Shown: positions 16,734 through 24,660 of the stretch, piece after piece
Numbering within the stretch: position 1 is the stretch's first letter
Layout: each line of letters begins with the position of its first letter
Source: Chitinophagaceae bacterium
Lineage (GTDB): Bacteria; Bacteroidota; Bacteroidia; Chitinophagales; Chitinophagaceae
Length of the DNA stretch: 41,479 nucleotides
Assembly: GCA_016787125.1 (NCBI GenBank)
Contig: JAEUVM010000063.1
Location: 1 to 41,479 of the forward strand
Direction: 5' to 3'
Program-made: the position numbers and the translations under genes
The notes under the pieces: generated by a model
What the model was told of the DNA's origin: nothing
Databases searched by the model: none
The model's input: the letters and a program-made list of their open reading frames with translations, nothing else

Positions 16734-17024
16734 GTGAAAAAAATTGCCTTTTTACTGCTTTTTTGCTTCAGCCTGACCCAGGTGCTTCCCGCTGCCATGA
16801 GTATTGCGGGCAACGACCAGGTTACACTCTTCATTACTGATGAAGAGAAAAACCAGGAAGAATCCGGCAAAGACAAAGAAGGCAAGAAAATAAAGATCGA
16901 CCCCTGGTTCCAATCATCCGGCAGCCTGTCCGGTATACTTAATGCACAACTCCGCCTTGCCGCGGATGACAAATTGCCGTCTTCACCTGTTGCCGATGTG
17001 CTCCAACCACCACCCAATAAGTAA
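16734..17024 (+). CDS. small secreted or periplasmic protein of unknown function
   Basis: The likely start is GTG 16734, giving MKKIAFLLLFCFSLTQVLPA, a textbook Sec signal peptide, and a total of 96 residues. The mature part is highly charged (EEKNQEESGKDKEGKKIKID) with a proline-rich end (VADVLQPPPNK). No domain is recognised. It lies 81 nt upstream of a secretion-type ABC protein, HlyD and TolC set. It is too far from them to prove an operon, but it could belong to that system. An overlapping minus-strand frame of 143 residues is treated as a shadow. Confidence 0.6.
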   Translation: MKKIAFLLLFCFSLTQVLPAAMSIAGNDQVTLFITDEEKNQEESGKDKEGKKIKIDPWFQSSGSLSGILNAQLRLAADDKLPSSPVADVLQPPPNK

Positions 17025-17105
17025 GTCACTTCCCCACGTTTAGTAAGCAACGGCCTGCCCGTTTTGCCTGACTCTGTTTATTCAATTCACTAAAACATTT
17101 CTGCA

Positions 17106-18770
17106 ATGTCACACCCGGTAAATCCGGTCACAAGAATATTACGTCTTGTCAAACTGGAGCGCAAAGAGATCAGCGCTGTGTACTTCTATGCCATACTTGC
17201 CGGCCTTATACAACTTACCTTACCGGTAGGTGTACAGGCCATAATCGGTTTTATTCAGAGTGCAATGATGAGCACATCGCTCAAGCTTCTTATCATACTG
17301 GTGGTGGGCGGCGTATTGGTGGCCGGCCTGCTGCAGGTAAACCAAATGAAGATCATTGAGAAGATCCAACAAAAGGTTTTCGTACGTTTCACTACACAGA
17401 TTGCTGAACGCATCCCAAGATTCGACCTGAAAAAAGCAGACAACTATTACCTGCCTGAGCTGCTGAACCGCTTCTTTGATATCAATGCTCTGCAGAAAAG
17501 CCTGTCCAAACTATTACTTGATATACCTGCCGCCTCTATCCAGATACTTTTCGGACTGGTGCTCCTCTCTTTTTATCATCCCATGTTCATCATCTTCAGT
17601 GTGCTGCTGGTGGCTGTACTGGTGGTGATATTGTATTACACCGGTAATAAGGGCCTGCAGACCAGCCTTCTCGAAAGCCGTTACAAATACGGAGTGGCTG
17701 CCTGGCTGGAAGAAATGGCACGCACTATCAAGTCGCTCAAATTTGCCAAAGGCACTGCCTTTCACCTGCAGAAAACTGATGAACGCATTGTAAAGTACCT
17801 CGATCAGCGTACCGATCATTTCCGTATCCTGCTGCTGCAATACCGGGTGCTGGTCATGTTTAAAACACTGATTACAGCGGCCATGCTGATCATCGGATCT
17901 TTCCTGCTCATACGCCAGCAACTCACTATCGGTCAGTTTATCGCATCGGAGATCGTTATCATCACCGTTATCAACTCATTGGAAAAACTGATAAACAACC
18001 TCGACAGTGTATATGATGTGCTCACCTCCGTGGAAAAGATCGGCAAGATCACCGATAAGGAAACGGAATCATCAGGCACCCTGCTGGTAAAGGATAACCC
18101 TAAGGGACTTTCTGTTCTTCTGCATGAGGTAAGCTTTGGCTATGAAGAAGGGGCTGACATTTTGCAAAATATATCATTGAAAGTGGAGCAGGGTGAAAAA
18201 GTATGCATTACCGGCGCAGAAGGCAGCGGCAAATCAACGTTGCTGAAACTGCTTACCGGGGCCTACTCAGATTTCAAGGGCAATATCCTGGTGGAAGGTA
18301 TCCCTATCCGCAATTATGACCTGGCATCCCTCCGCTCTCATACCGGTATCTTTCTGAGTGAGCAGGATATATTCCAGGGCACACTGGAAGAGAACATCAC
18401 CATGGGCAACAGTAATATAACCAGGGAGGATGTGCTTGTATTGTTTGAAAAATCCGGGCTCACAAGTTTCCTTCTTGGCCTGAAAGAGGGATTCGATACC
18501 GAACTGCAATCCACCGGCCACCGCCTGCCAAAGAATGTGATACAAAAAATACTGCTGGTGCGGGCCCTGGTAAACCAGCCAAGACTGGTACTGATAGAAG
18601 ATCCCACTACCGGGCTTGACGCCGAAAGCAGGGAACTGGTTATACGTTTGCTGCTCGACCCATCGAACCCGGCCACGGTGATCATCACCACCAACAACGA
18701 ATCATTTATTCAGCGATGCCAGCGTACCATTACGCTGCCATCCAAAACCCCTTTAACCGATAAATCATAA
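17106..18770 (+). CDS. ABC exporter (permease-ATPase half transporter) with divergent nucleotide-binding domain
   Basis: The protein has 554 residues. About five to six transmembrane helices fill residues 25-300 in the layout of HlyB/MsbA-type exporters without a C39 peptidase domain. The nucleotide-binding domain has an intact Walker A (GAEGSGKST, G370-T378). The other motifs are altered: the ABC signature position reads GHRLPKN instead of LSGGQ; Walker B ends IED-PTT, so E498-D499 reverse the normal Asp-Glu order; the Q-loop and H-loop positions appear to be Ser and Asn (LSEQDIFQGT, ITTNNES). The gene is followed after 4 nt by HlyD, and then by TolC, so it should power export across both membranes. 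Substrate unknown. The same changes may be normal for this subfamily. Confidence 0.85.
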   Translation: MSHPVNPVTRILRLVKLERKEISAVYFYAILAGLIQLTLPVGVQAIIGFIQSAMMSTSLKLLIILVVGGVLVAGLLQVNQMKIIEKIQQKVFVRFTTQIAERIPRFDLKKADNYYLPELLNRFFDINALQKSLSKLLLDIPAASIQILFGLVLLSFYHPMFIIFSVLLVAVLVVILYYTGNKGLQTSLLESRYKYGVAAWLEEMARTIKSLKFAKGTAFHLQKTDERIVKYLDQRTDHFRILLLQYRVLVMFKTLITAAMLIIGSFLLIRQQLTIGQFIASEIVIITVINSLEKLINNLDSVYDVLTSVEKIGKITDKETESSGTLLVKDNPKGLSVLLHEVSFGYEEGADILQNISLKVEQGEKVCITGAEGSGKSTLLKLLTGAYSDFKGNILVEGIPIRNYDLASLRSHTGIFLSEQDIFQGTLEENITMGNSNITREDVLVLFEKSGLTSFLLGLKEGFDTELQSTGHRLPKNVIQKILLVRALVNQPRLVLIEDPTTGLDAESRELVIRLLLDPSNPATVIITTNNESFIQRCQRTITLPSKTPLTDKS

Positions 18771-18774
18771 AACC

Positions 18775-20088
18775 ATGGATATCGCCAGCATGAAAGCTCA
18801 TCAGCATGTATATATGCACAACCGCAACAGCCGGGTGAAGTACTGGTTTTACGGCTTGCTCACCTTTGCGCTTATATTCCTGTTTCTTCCGTGGACACAG
18901 AATGTCCGCTCCAGCGGCTCTGTTACCACGCAGCGTATGGAGCAACGGCCGCAACAGCTCAACAGTATCATAGCAGGACGTGTGGTAAAATGGTATATCA
19001 AAGAAGGAGATAAGGTAAATGCCGGTGACACCATCCTGCAACTGGCAGAGATCAAGACAGAATACCTTGACCCGCAACTGATCAACCGTACACAAGACCA
19101 GCTGACAGCCAAACAGCTCACTGTAGATTATTATAAAAACAAAGTAGGTGCCACAGGCATGCAACTGGATGCACTGTCAAGCGGCCGCGATCTTAAACTG
19201 ACCCAGCTTCAGAATAAACTCCAGCAGCTTTACCTGAAAGTACAAAGTGACAGTATGGAATCAATAGCTGCCGGTAACGACTTTAAGATTGCCGGCCAGC
19301 AATACGACAGGCAAAAAGCCATGTACGACAGTGGCCTCGTATCACTTACCCAGTTGGAACAGCGCAACCAATCGTTCCAGAATGCAATGGCGAAAAAAGT
19401 AAGTGCGGAAAATAAACTTGCCAATACAAGGCAGGACATCACCATCACCCGCATCGAGATGAACAGTATTCAACAGGAATACCTGGAGAAAATGGCCAAG
19501 GCACAAGGAGACCAGTTTCAGTCACTCAGCCAGATCGCTTCCGGTGAAGGTGATGTGGCCAAACTGCAGAATCAATACAGCAACTATACCATCCGGAACG
19601 GAATGTATTATATAACAGCCCCGCAAAGTGGCCAGGTGGTGAAAGCAAAAAAGGCCGGTATCGGTGAAGTTGTAAAGGAAGGAGAGATGATCGTGGAAAT
19701 AGTACCCGAACAAAAACAATATGCCGTAGAGCTTTTTGTAAAACCGGTTGACCTGCCGCTCATTTCAACCGGGCAAAAAGTACAGTTTCGCTTCGATGGT
19801 TTTCCCGCTATTGTATTCAGTGGCTGGCCCGGGGCTTCATCGGGTACTTTCAGGGGCAGGGTGGCAGCAGTGGAAAATGCAGCTGGCCCCGATGGAAAAT
19901 TCAGGGTGCTGGTGGCAGAAGATGCTTCCTACAAACCATGGCCGGCTGAGCTGAAGATCGGAACAGGAGCCCAAGGTATTGCCCTGCTGAAAGATGTGCC
20001 GGTATGGTACGAGCTGTGGCGGAATATCAATGGCTTTCCCCCGGATTATTATAAACAAGGTAAAGAAACTGCAAAGACTGAAAAATGA
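18775..20088 (+). CDS. HlyD-family periplasmic adaptor (membrane fusion) protein
   Basis: The protein has 437 residues and one N-terminal membrane helix (WFYGLLTFALIFLFLP, about 24-39). The first half of a biotinyl/lipoyl-like barrel follows (IIAGRVVKWYIKEGDKVNAGDTILQL). A long alpha-helical hairpin rich in Gln and Lys spans about 95-265, then the second lipoyl half appears (YITAPQSGQVVKAKKAGIGEVVKEGEMIVEIVPE). A beta-barrel domain closes the chain. It bridges the inner-membrane ABC protein and the TolC channel. It starts 4 nt after the ABC gene and overlaps tolC by 4 nt (ATGA), so the three genes form one translational unit. Confidence 0.92.
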   Translation: MDIASMKAHQHVYMHNRNSRVKYWFYGLLTFALIFLFLPWTQNVRSSGSVTTQRMEQRPQQLNSIIAGRVVKWYIKEGDKVNAGDTILQLAEIKTEYLDPQLINRTQDQLTAKQLTVDYYKNKVGATGMQLDALSSGRDLKLTQLQNKLQQLYLKVQSDSMESIAAGNDFKIAGQQYDRQKAMYDSGLVSLTQLEQRNQSFQNAMAKKVSAENKLANTRQDITITRIEMNSIQQEYLEKMAKAQGDQFQSLSQIASGEGDVAKLQNQYSNYTIRNGMYYITAPQSGQVVKAKKAGIGEVVKEGEMIVEIVPEQKQYAVELFVKPVDLPLISTGQKVQFRFDGFPAIVFSGWPGASSGTFRGRVAAVENAAGPDGKFRVLVAEDASYKPWPAELKIGTGAQGIALLKDVPVWYELWRNINGFPPDYYKQGKETAKTEK

Positions 20089-21500
20089 AACTACCTGTAA
20101 GTACATTAATTATTTTGTTCCTTTTAATGCTGGTAAAAAATACATCGGCACAAACAGACAGCAGCCGCTATTTGTCAGCAGCACAACTGCTGCAGCTTGT
20201 AAAGCAATACCATCCTGTGGCAAAACAGGCCGCACTGCTGCCGGAGAAAGCAAAAGCCGAACGCATCATTGCACAGGGTGAATTTGACCCGGTATTTCAA
20301 TACAAAGGCGGACAAAAGACCTTCGATGGCACAGGTTATTATACTTACGACAGAACCGGCGTTACGATTCCCACCTGGTTTGGTGTTGATCTTTCGGCTG
20401 GTACAGAATACCTGGGAGGCAGCCGCACCGATGCTGAAGATACAAAGGGCGAAAGCAGTTACCTTGGTATCAGTGTCCCACTTGCCAAAAACCTGTTGAT
20501 GGACAAACGGCGGGCTGCATTAAAAACTGCCAGGATCATGCAGCAGTATGCAGCGGCCGAACAAAACAGCCTGGTAAACGATCTCATACTGGAAGCATTG
20601 AACAGCTACTGGGAATGGGTGGCCGCTAACCAGCTTTACGACATCGCCACCGAAATGGTAACAGTGAGTGACAAAAGATTGCAACTGGTACGCATTGCTG
20701 TACGGCAGGGAGATCGCCCGGCACTGGATACAACAGAGGCCCTTGCACAACTGCAAAGCTTTCAATTGCTGCAATCACAGGCACGCAATGAATTCTTGCA
20801 GACCGGTATCGGACTCTCAGCTTACCTGTGGGAGCAGAACGGTACACCGGTATTACTTCCGGAAGATATAAAGCCGGCACCGGAGGAGCAGCAACTGACC
20901 ACTAACCTTGTAACATGGCCCGATCTGAACCGGCTTATTGAAACAGCAAAAGCCAATCATCCCAAGTTGCTGGAATTACGCTTCAAACTGGATGCACTGG
21001 TAGTGGAAAAGAAACTGAAGTTCCAGGAATTGCTGCCTGCGGTAAACCTGGTATATAACCAGTTGGGGAAAGGATATGATTTTCTGAAAACCGCACAGGC
21101 GCCTTTGTTTGAAAACAATTTCCGGTATGGAGTAACGGTCGGTATACCATTGCGCTTGTCCGAAGGACGGGGTGCTTACCGTAAGGCCACACTTGAGATC
21201 GCCGACACCAGGCTGAAGCAGGATCAGCAAATACAAAATGTGGAACTCAAAATACGTTCAGCTCATACCGAACTGGCAGCCTTACAGCAACAGGCGGAGA
21301 TACAACAAAGGGCAGTTCAAAACTACCGGCAGTTGCAAAGAGGTGAAGAAACCCGGTTTACCAATGGCGAGAGCTCCTTATTTCTTGTAAATGCAAGGGA
21401 AAACAAAACCCTGGAAGCCAGGCAAAAACTGGTGGAAGTAAAAAAGAAATTCTTCCAGTCTTACAATAAACTGCTGTGGGCAGCCGGGCAACTCAGGTAA
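20085..21500 (+). CDS. TolC-family outer membrane efflux protein
   Basis: The protein has 471 residues with a Sec signal peptide (MKLPVSTLIILFLLMLVKNTSAQ). It contains two long heptad-type helical repeats around ALNSYWEWVAANQLYDIATEMV and ALQQQAEIQQRAVQNYRQLQRGEETRF, separated by beta segments, the usual layout of an outer-membrane factor. It trimerises into a channel-tunnel and partners the HlyD and ABC proteins upstream. Here it is the last gene of the trio. No lipobox is present. The substrate is unknown; metal or drug efflux would normally pair with RND rather than this ABC protein, so peptide or protein export is the better guess. Confidence 0.9.
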   Translation: MKLPVSTLIILFLLMLVKNTSAQTDSSRYLSAAQLLQLVKQYHPVAKQAALLPEKAKAERIIAQGEFDPVFQYKGGQKTFDGTGYYTYDRTGVTIPTWFGVDLSAGTEYLGGSRTDAEDTKGESSYLGISVPLAKNLLMDKRRAALKTARIMQQYAAAEQNSLVNDLILEALNSYWEWVAANQLYDIATEMVTVSDKRLQLVRIAVRQGDRPALDTTEALAQLQSFQLLQSQARNEFLQTGIGLSAYLWEQNGTPVLLPEDIKPAPEEQQLTTNLVTWPDLNRLIETAKANHPKLLELRFKLDALVVEKKLKFQELLPAVNLVYNQLGKGYDFLKTAQAPLFENNFRYGVTVGIPLRLSEGRGAYRKATLEIADTRLKQDQQIQNVELKIRSAHTELAALQQQAEIQQRAVQNYRQLQRGEETRFTNGESSLFLVNARENKTLEARQKLVEVKKKFFQSYNKLLWAAGQLR

Positions 21501-21547
21501 GCGTACCCCCTTGCACCGGGCAATCATATTTTTTACCCGATGCATCC

Positions 21548-21577
21548 TTTGCGGGAAAAGAACCGTTTGTATATTTG
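21548..21577 (+). promoter_or_regulatory. strong Bacteroidota promoter, TTTG-N18-TATATTTG
   Basis: TTTG (21548-21551), an 18-nt spacer and TATATTTG (21570-21577) match the Bacteroidota housekeeping consensus at both boxes. Transcription would start about 21584 and leave a leader of about 150 nt before the ATG at 21735. The leader includes a perfect 6-bp hairpin CGGATC-AGCA-GATCCG at 21692-21707. Confidence 0.65.
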
Positions 21578-21734
21578 CAATGGCCGAAAGGCTGTGAAAG
21601 AGACCATTCGGATCTGAACCGTATACTCACCTGCAGTATAGAAAGGTTTCTTTTGGATTAACCAGAACACTTCCTTTATCATATTGTTTGCCGGATCAGC
21701 AGATCCGTATTGTTTAACAAACAAACCCGTTTTT

Positions 21735-22481
21735 ATGAAAACGATGAAGGAAGATTTTGTACCCAGGCTGAATGAGTTCACCGAAATGCTAAAGGAAACC
21801 TACAGCCTCCATGCCGAAAACATCCGCCGCCTTGGCGACTGGCAGAAAGAACTGGCCGACCAGGCCGAGATGGTGAAAAATGAATTGCGTGAAATGTACC
21901 AGGTTCATCAGCCACGCCATTCATCCGCAGTAACCACATTGGCGCAGCAACTGGCATACACCAATGCATTCAAAGAAGCTGCCCGTGAAGAACGCAGCGC
22001 CTTTCAGCAACTGGTGCAGCAAACCAATGAACACCTGGGCCGCCTGAGTTCCTTTTGGGGCAGTCATATAGAGGCCTTAGGTGTGCAGCACATGCTCAAC
22101 ACACTGAAGAAACATTATGGCGTACACACCAGCATTCAGAAGTTTAAACGCTGGTGGCACAAAAGCCGTAATGTGGAAGTAGACCTGCTGGCGGTTAGCG
22201 ACACCACCGCTTACATAGTAGAGGTGAAAAACCAGTTGAAAGAAGACACTTTCAAGCAAATGCTGGCAGTACTAGATAAAATAAAGGAAAAAGTACCCGA
22301 GTATGCCCACCTGAAAATGCAGCCGGTGTTCGTTTGTGTTCATGCCGAAGAAAAAGTGGTGCAAACCACACTCATGAGCGGCCTGTGGATCATCCGCTAC
22401 TGTGGCTTTGATACAGAAAATGCCAAAGAGAAATTTGTCTGGCTGCGCAAGGATGAAGAACCTATTCACATGTTGGGATGA
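21735..22481 (+). CDS. coiled-coil protein with PD-(D/E)XK nuclease-like C-terminal domain (DUF3782-like)
   Basis: I start at ATG 21735 (MKTMKEDFVPRL), giving 248 residues, since upstream residues resemble leader sequence. Residues 1-105 are highly charged and helical, probably coiled coil. Residues 107-240 carry the nuclease-fold pattern: E113 in the first helix, D150 in VEVDLLAVS, E163-x-K165 in IVEVKNQ, then a Gln-Met helix and a strand PVFVCVHA. Similar proteins with a helical N-terminus and this fold occur in archaea and bacteria (DUF3782 type) and their function is not established. DNA cleavage is inferred only from the fold. The gene has its own promoter and is not tied to its neighbours. 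Confidence 0.65.
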   Translation: MKTMKEDFVPRLNEFTEMLKETYSLHAENIRRLGDWQKELADQAEMVKNELREMYQVHQPRHSSAVTTLAQQLAYTNAFKEAAREERSAFQQLVQQTNEHLGRLSSFWGSHIEALGVQHMLNTLKKHYGVHTSIQKFKRWWHKSRNVEVDLLAVSDTTAYIVEVKNQLKEDTFKQMLAVLDKIKEKVPEYAHLKMQPVFVCVHAEEKVVQTTLMSGLWIIRYCGFDTENAKEKFVWLRKDEEPIHMLG

Positions 22482-22492
22482 CCTGAGGCTGC

Positions 22493-22858
22493 TTAACCGG
22501 CCTTTGCCAGCATCTTCTCTTCAATGACCTGCCTGAACACATGTTTGGGTAATGCGCCCGGCTGCATCGAAGGTTCTCCTGTGGCATCGATAAACAAAAA
22601 GGTTGGAATACTCTGAATGCCGAATACAGAGGATAACTCCATTTCTGCATCCGTATTCACTTTATATATTATTATCCTGTCTTTGTATTCTTCAGACAGT
22701 TCCTCCAGTACCGGCGCCACCATTTTGCAGGGGCCGCACCAGTCGGCATAGAAGTCAATGATACAGGGCAGCGTGCCCAGGTACTTCCATTCCTGTTCGG
22801 TTTCATAGTTAAACACTTTGTCCTTAAAATCCTGTGTGGTCATTTGTATCGTTGGCAT
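22493..22858 (-). CDS. trxA: thioredoxin
   Basis: I start at the ATG ending at 22858 (MPTIQMTTQDFKDKVF) and not at the longer frame, which would run through a 48-nt hairpin; this gives 121 residues. The active site FYADWCGPCKMVAPVL and the cis-proline loop SIPTFLFID are intact. It reduces protein disulfides, or carries persulfide sulfur, in the cytoplasm; no signal peptide is seen. It is downstream of the persulfide dioxygenase-rhodanese gene on the same strand, which suggests it handles sulfane sulfur with it. A second thioredoxin lies at 26391. Confidence 0.92.
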   Translation of the reverse strand: MPTIQMTTQDFKDKVFNYETEQEWKYLGTLPCIIDFYADWCGPCKMVAPVLEELSEEYKDRIIIYKVNTDAEMELSSVFGIQSIPTFLFIDATGEPSMQPGALPKHVFRQVIEEKMLAKAG

Positions 22859-22898
22859 AATCTGTAAAATAGTGAATTGTGAATAGGAAATAAAAACA

Positions 22899-22946
22899 CA
22901 ACATACAAATCCCAAATTCCAGTTGGAATCCGGGATTTGTATGTTG
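22899..22946. repeat. long perfect inverted repeat (15-bp arms with inner 6-bp hairpin)
   Basis: The left arm CAACATACAAATCCC (22899-22913) and the right arm GGGATTTGTATGTTG (22932-22946) are exact reverse complements. Inside, ATTCCA-GT-TGGAAT (22916-22929) forms a second stem, leaving only a 2-by-2 internal loop between them. As RNA it would be an extended hairpin of about 21 base pairs. It lies in the 107-nt gap between the persulfide dioxygenase and thioredoxin genes. It lacks a T-run, so it is not a typical terminator. It may be an RNA-stability element, a dispersed repeat or a protein-binding site. Confidence 0.85.
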
Positions 22947-22965
22947 AGAACCGGAATTGGCCTCA

Positions 22966-24390
22966 TTAAAGCATTGTGACCGGTTCATGATAAGCGGTTT
23001 TCTCCAGTCCTGTTTGGCTCAGCGACTTATAACCGCCACGAATATTTACCAGCCTGTCAAATCCCCTTGCTTTCAATATAGAACACATGATCACAGAACG
23101 GTAGCCACCGGCGCAGTGTACATAGTACTTTGTATGCCGGTTCAGTTGCTCCATATTGTTGTTGATAAAATCAAGCGGGAAGTTTACCGCACCAGCCAGG
23201 TGCTCGGAATCATATTCACTTTTACGTCTTGCATCAAGCAGGTGAATGGTATCCTTCTCCATTTTATACAACGATGCAAAATCTTCTGCATTTATTTCTT
23301 TCAACATTTCTGTATCATATCCGGCTTCAGCCCACGATACCAGTCCGCCATCCAGGAAACCCATCGCATTATCATATCCCACTCTTGAAAGACGTACCAC
23401 CACTTCTTCTTCACGGCCTTCGTCAGCAATAAAGAGGATGGGCTGTTTCAGATCGGTAACAAGAGTGCCCACCCATGGTGCAAAATTGTCGTCAAGGCCG
23501 ATAAATACCGAACCAGGAATATGCTGTGCCGCAAAAGCCTCTTTCTGTCTTGTATCCAGCACCAACGCATCAGTGCTTTCCCAAACAGTTTTGAATTCTC
23601 TTGCAGTAAGCGGCTGTTTACCCCTGGCAATTACTTCATCAATACCGGGAATGCCTCCCAGCAGGTTCATCAGCACATTGCCCGGGAAGTACTGCGGAGG
23701 CTCCACCAGCCCGTCTGTTACTGCTTTAATGAATTCATCTTTTGTCATATCGGCACGAAGGGCATAATTCACCATTTTCTGGTGACCTAAGGTATCAGTG
23801 GTTTCCCTGCTCATGTTTTTACCACAGGCACTTCCCATTCCATGACCGGGATACACAATGATATCATCCGGCAATGTCATGATCTTATTACGGAGTGAAT
23901 CAAACAAATGGCCTGCCAGCAATTCAGGTGTTACTTCGGCCTTTACTTTCTGTACCAGGTCGGGCCGGCCCACATCGCCAATGAATAAAGTGTCGCCCGA
24001 AAAGATCGAATTCATTTTGCCCTGCTCATCGATCAGCAGGTAGGTGGTGCTTTCCATGGTATGTCCGGGTGTGTGCAATACTTTAATGCTCACATTTCCC
24101 AGTTTCAGTATTTCACCATCGGTGGCCACATGGGCTTCATAACCGGGTGCGGCTGTGGGACCAAATACAATCGTGGCGCCGGTTTTCCTGGCAAGGTCAA
24201 TATGACCGCTTACAAAATCAGCATGAAAATGTGTTTCGAGAATGTATTTGATCCTGGCGCCATTGCGTTCAGCCTTATCCATGTAGGGCTTTGTTTCCCG
24301 GAGGGGATCAATAATGGCCGCTTCGCCGTTGCTTTCAATATAGTAGGCTGCTTCGGCCAGGCAACCGGTATATATCTGTTCTACTTTCAT
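22966..24390 (-). CDS. persulfide dioxygenase-like metallo-beta-lactamase fused to two rhodanese domains
   Basis: The protein has 474 residues. The N-terminal ETHE1-like MBL domain (1-210) has ETHFHADFVSGH (H54, H56, D58), HTPGHT, FSGDTLFIGDVGRPDL and YPGHG, binding a single iron in this family. A first rhodanese domain (about 265-360) has ADEGRE where the active Cys should be and is probably inactive. A second (375-474) has the active-site cysteine C426 in VHCAGGYRS. The enzyme oxidises glutathione- or thiol-bound persulfide to sulfite, and the rhodanese transfers sulfane sulfur. It is divergent from an SQR gene at 24661 that would supply persulfide. It is cytoplasmic, with no signal peptide. 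Confidence 0.9.
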   Translation of the reverse strand: MKVEQIYTGCLAEAAYYIESNGEAAIIDPLRETKPYMDKAERNGARIKYILETHFHADFVSGHIDLARKTGATIVFGPTAAPGYEAHVATDGEILKLGNVSIKVLHTPGHTMESTTYLLIDEQGKMNSIFSGDTLFIGDVGRPDLVQKVKAEVTPELLAGHLFDSLRNKIMTLPDDIIVYPGHGMGSACGKNMSRETTDTLGHQKMVNYALRADMTKDEFIKAVTDGLVEPPQYFPGNVLMNLLGGIPGIDEVIARGKQPLTAREFKTVWESTDALVLDTRQKEAFAAQHIPGSVFIGLDDNFAPWVGTLVTDLKQPILFIADEGREEEVVVRLSRVGYDNAMGFLDGGLVSWAEAGYDTEMLKEINAEDFASLYKMEKDTIHLLDARRKSEYDSEHLAGAVNFPLDFINNNMEQLNRHTKYYVHCAGGYRSVIMCSILKARGFDRLVNIRGGYKSLSQTGLEKTAYHEPVTML

Positions 24391-24538
24391 AGTTGAATTT
24401 TTTTTATGAGTAAAAGTGGTTGAGTGTTTCGAATGGTATTTTGCTCAGGGGCAACGGCCATTGCATTGTTGCATATTTTTCATACAGCTGATAATGTTTA
24501 GTAACCACAAATTTCACCGCACCTGTCACCGGCCGGAA

Positions 24539-24550
24539 TGACATAAGTCA
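24539..24550. promoter_or_regulatory. candidate Crp/Fnr-like palindrome TGAC-ATAA-GTCA
   Basis: A perfect 4-bp-arm palindrome lies between the divergent persulfide dioxygenase and SQR genes, 111 nt before the SQR start. The size and N4 gap resemble Crp/Fnr-family sites, and a regulator of that family is encoded at 36959. The remainder of this 270-nt divergent region (24391-24660) has no gene and no clear -33/-7 pair. Confidence 0.35.
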
Positions 24551-24660
24551 CCAAAGTCTTTGATGTTGGTCAGGCAGCAAATTCTTTTTTCACGGCTGTG
24601 ACTACAATCACTTTCCTGCGCCTGCAGCAGGCATAGCTTAGCAGTATAAAACATCAAGCT

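Noticed and set aside
16619..17050. 143-codon minus-strand frame
   Set aside because: It lies opposite the small secreted-protein gene, which has a clear signal peptide and a -7 box; the antisense frame has only low-complexity Ser-rich sequence.
17106..21500. RND multidrug efflux operon
   Set aside because: The inner-membrane component is an ABC protein of about 554 residues, not an RND pump of over 1000 residues.
23246..23767. 173-codon plus-strand frame inside the persulfide dioxygenase gene
   Set aside because: Opposite strand of a gene with all catalytic motifs intact; no recognisable features of its own.
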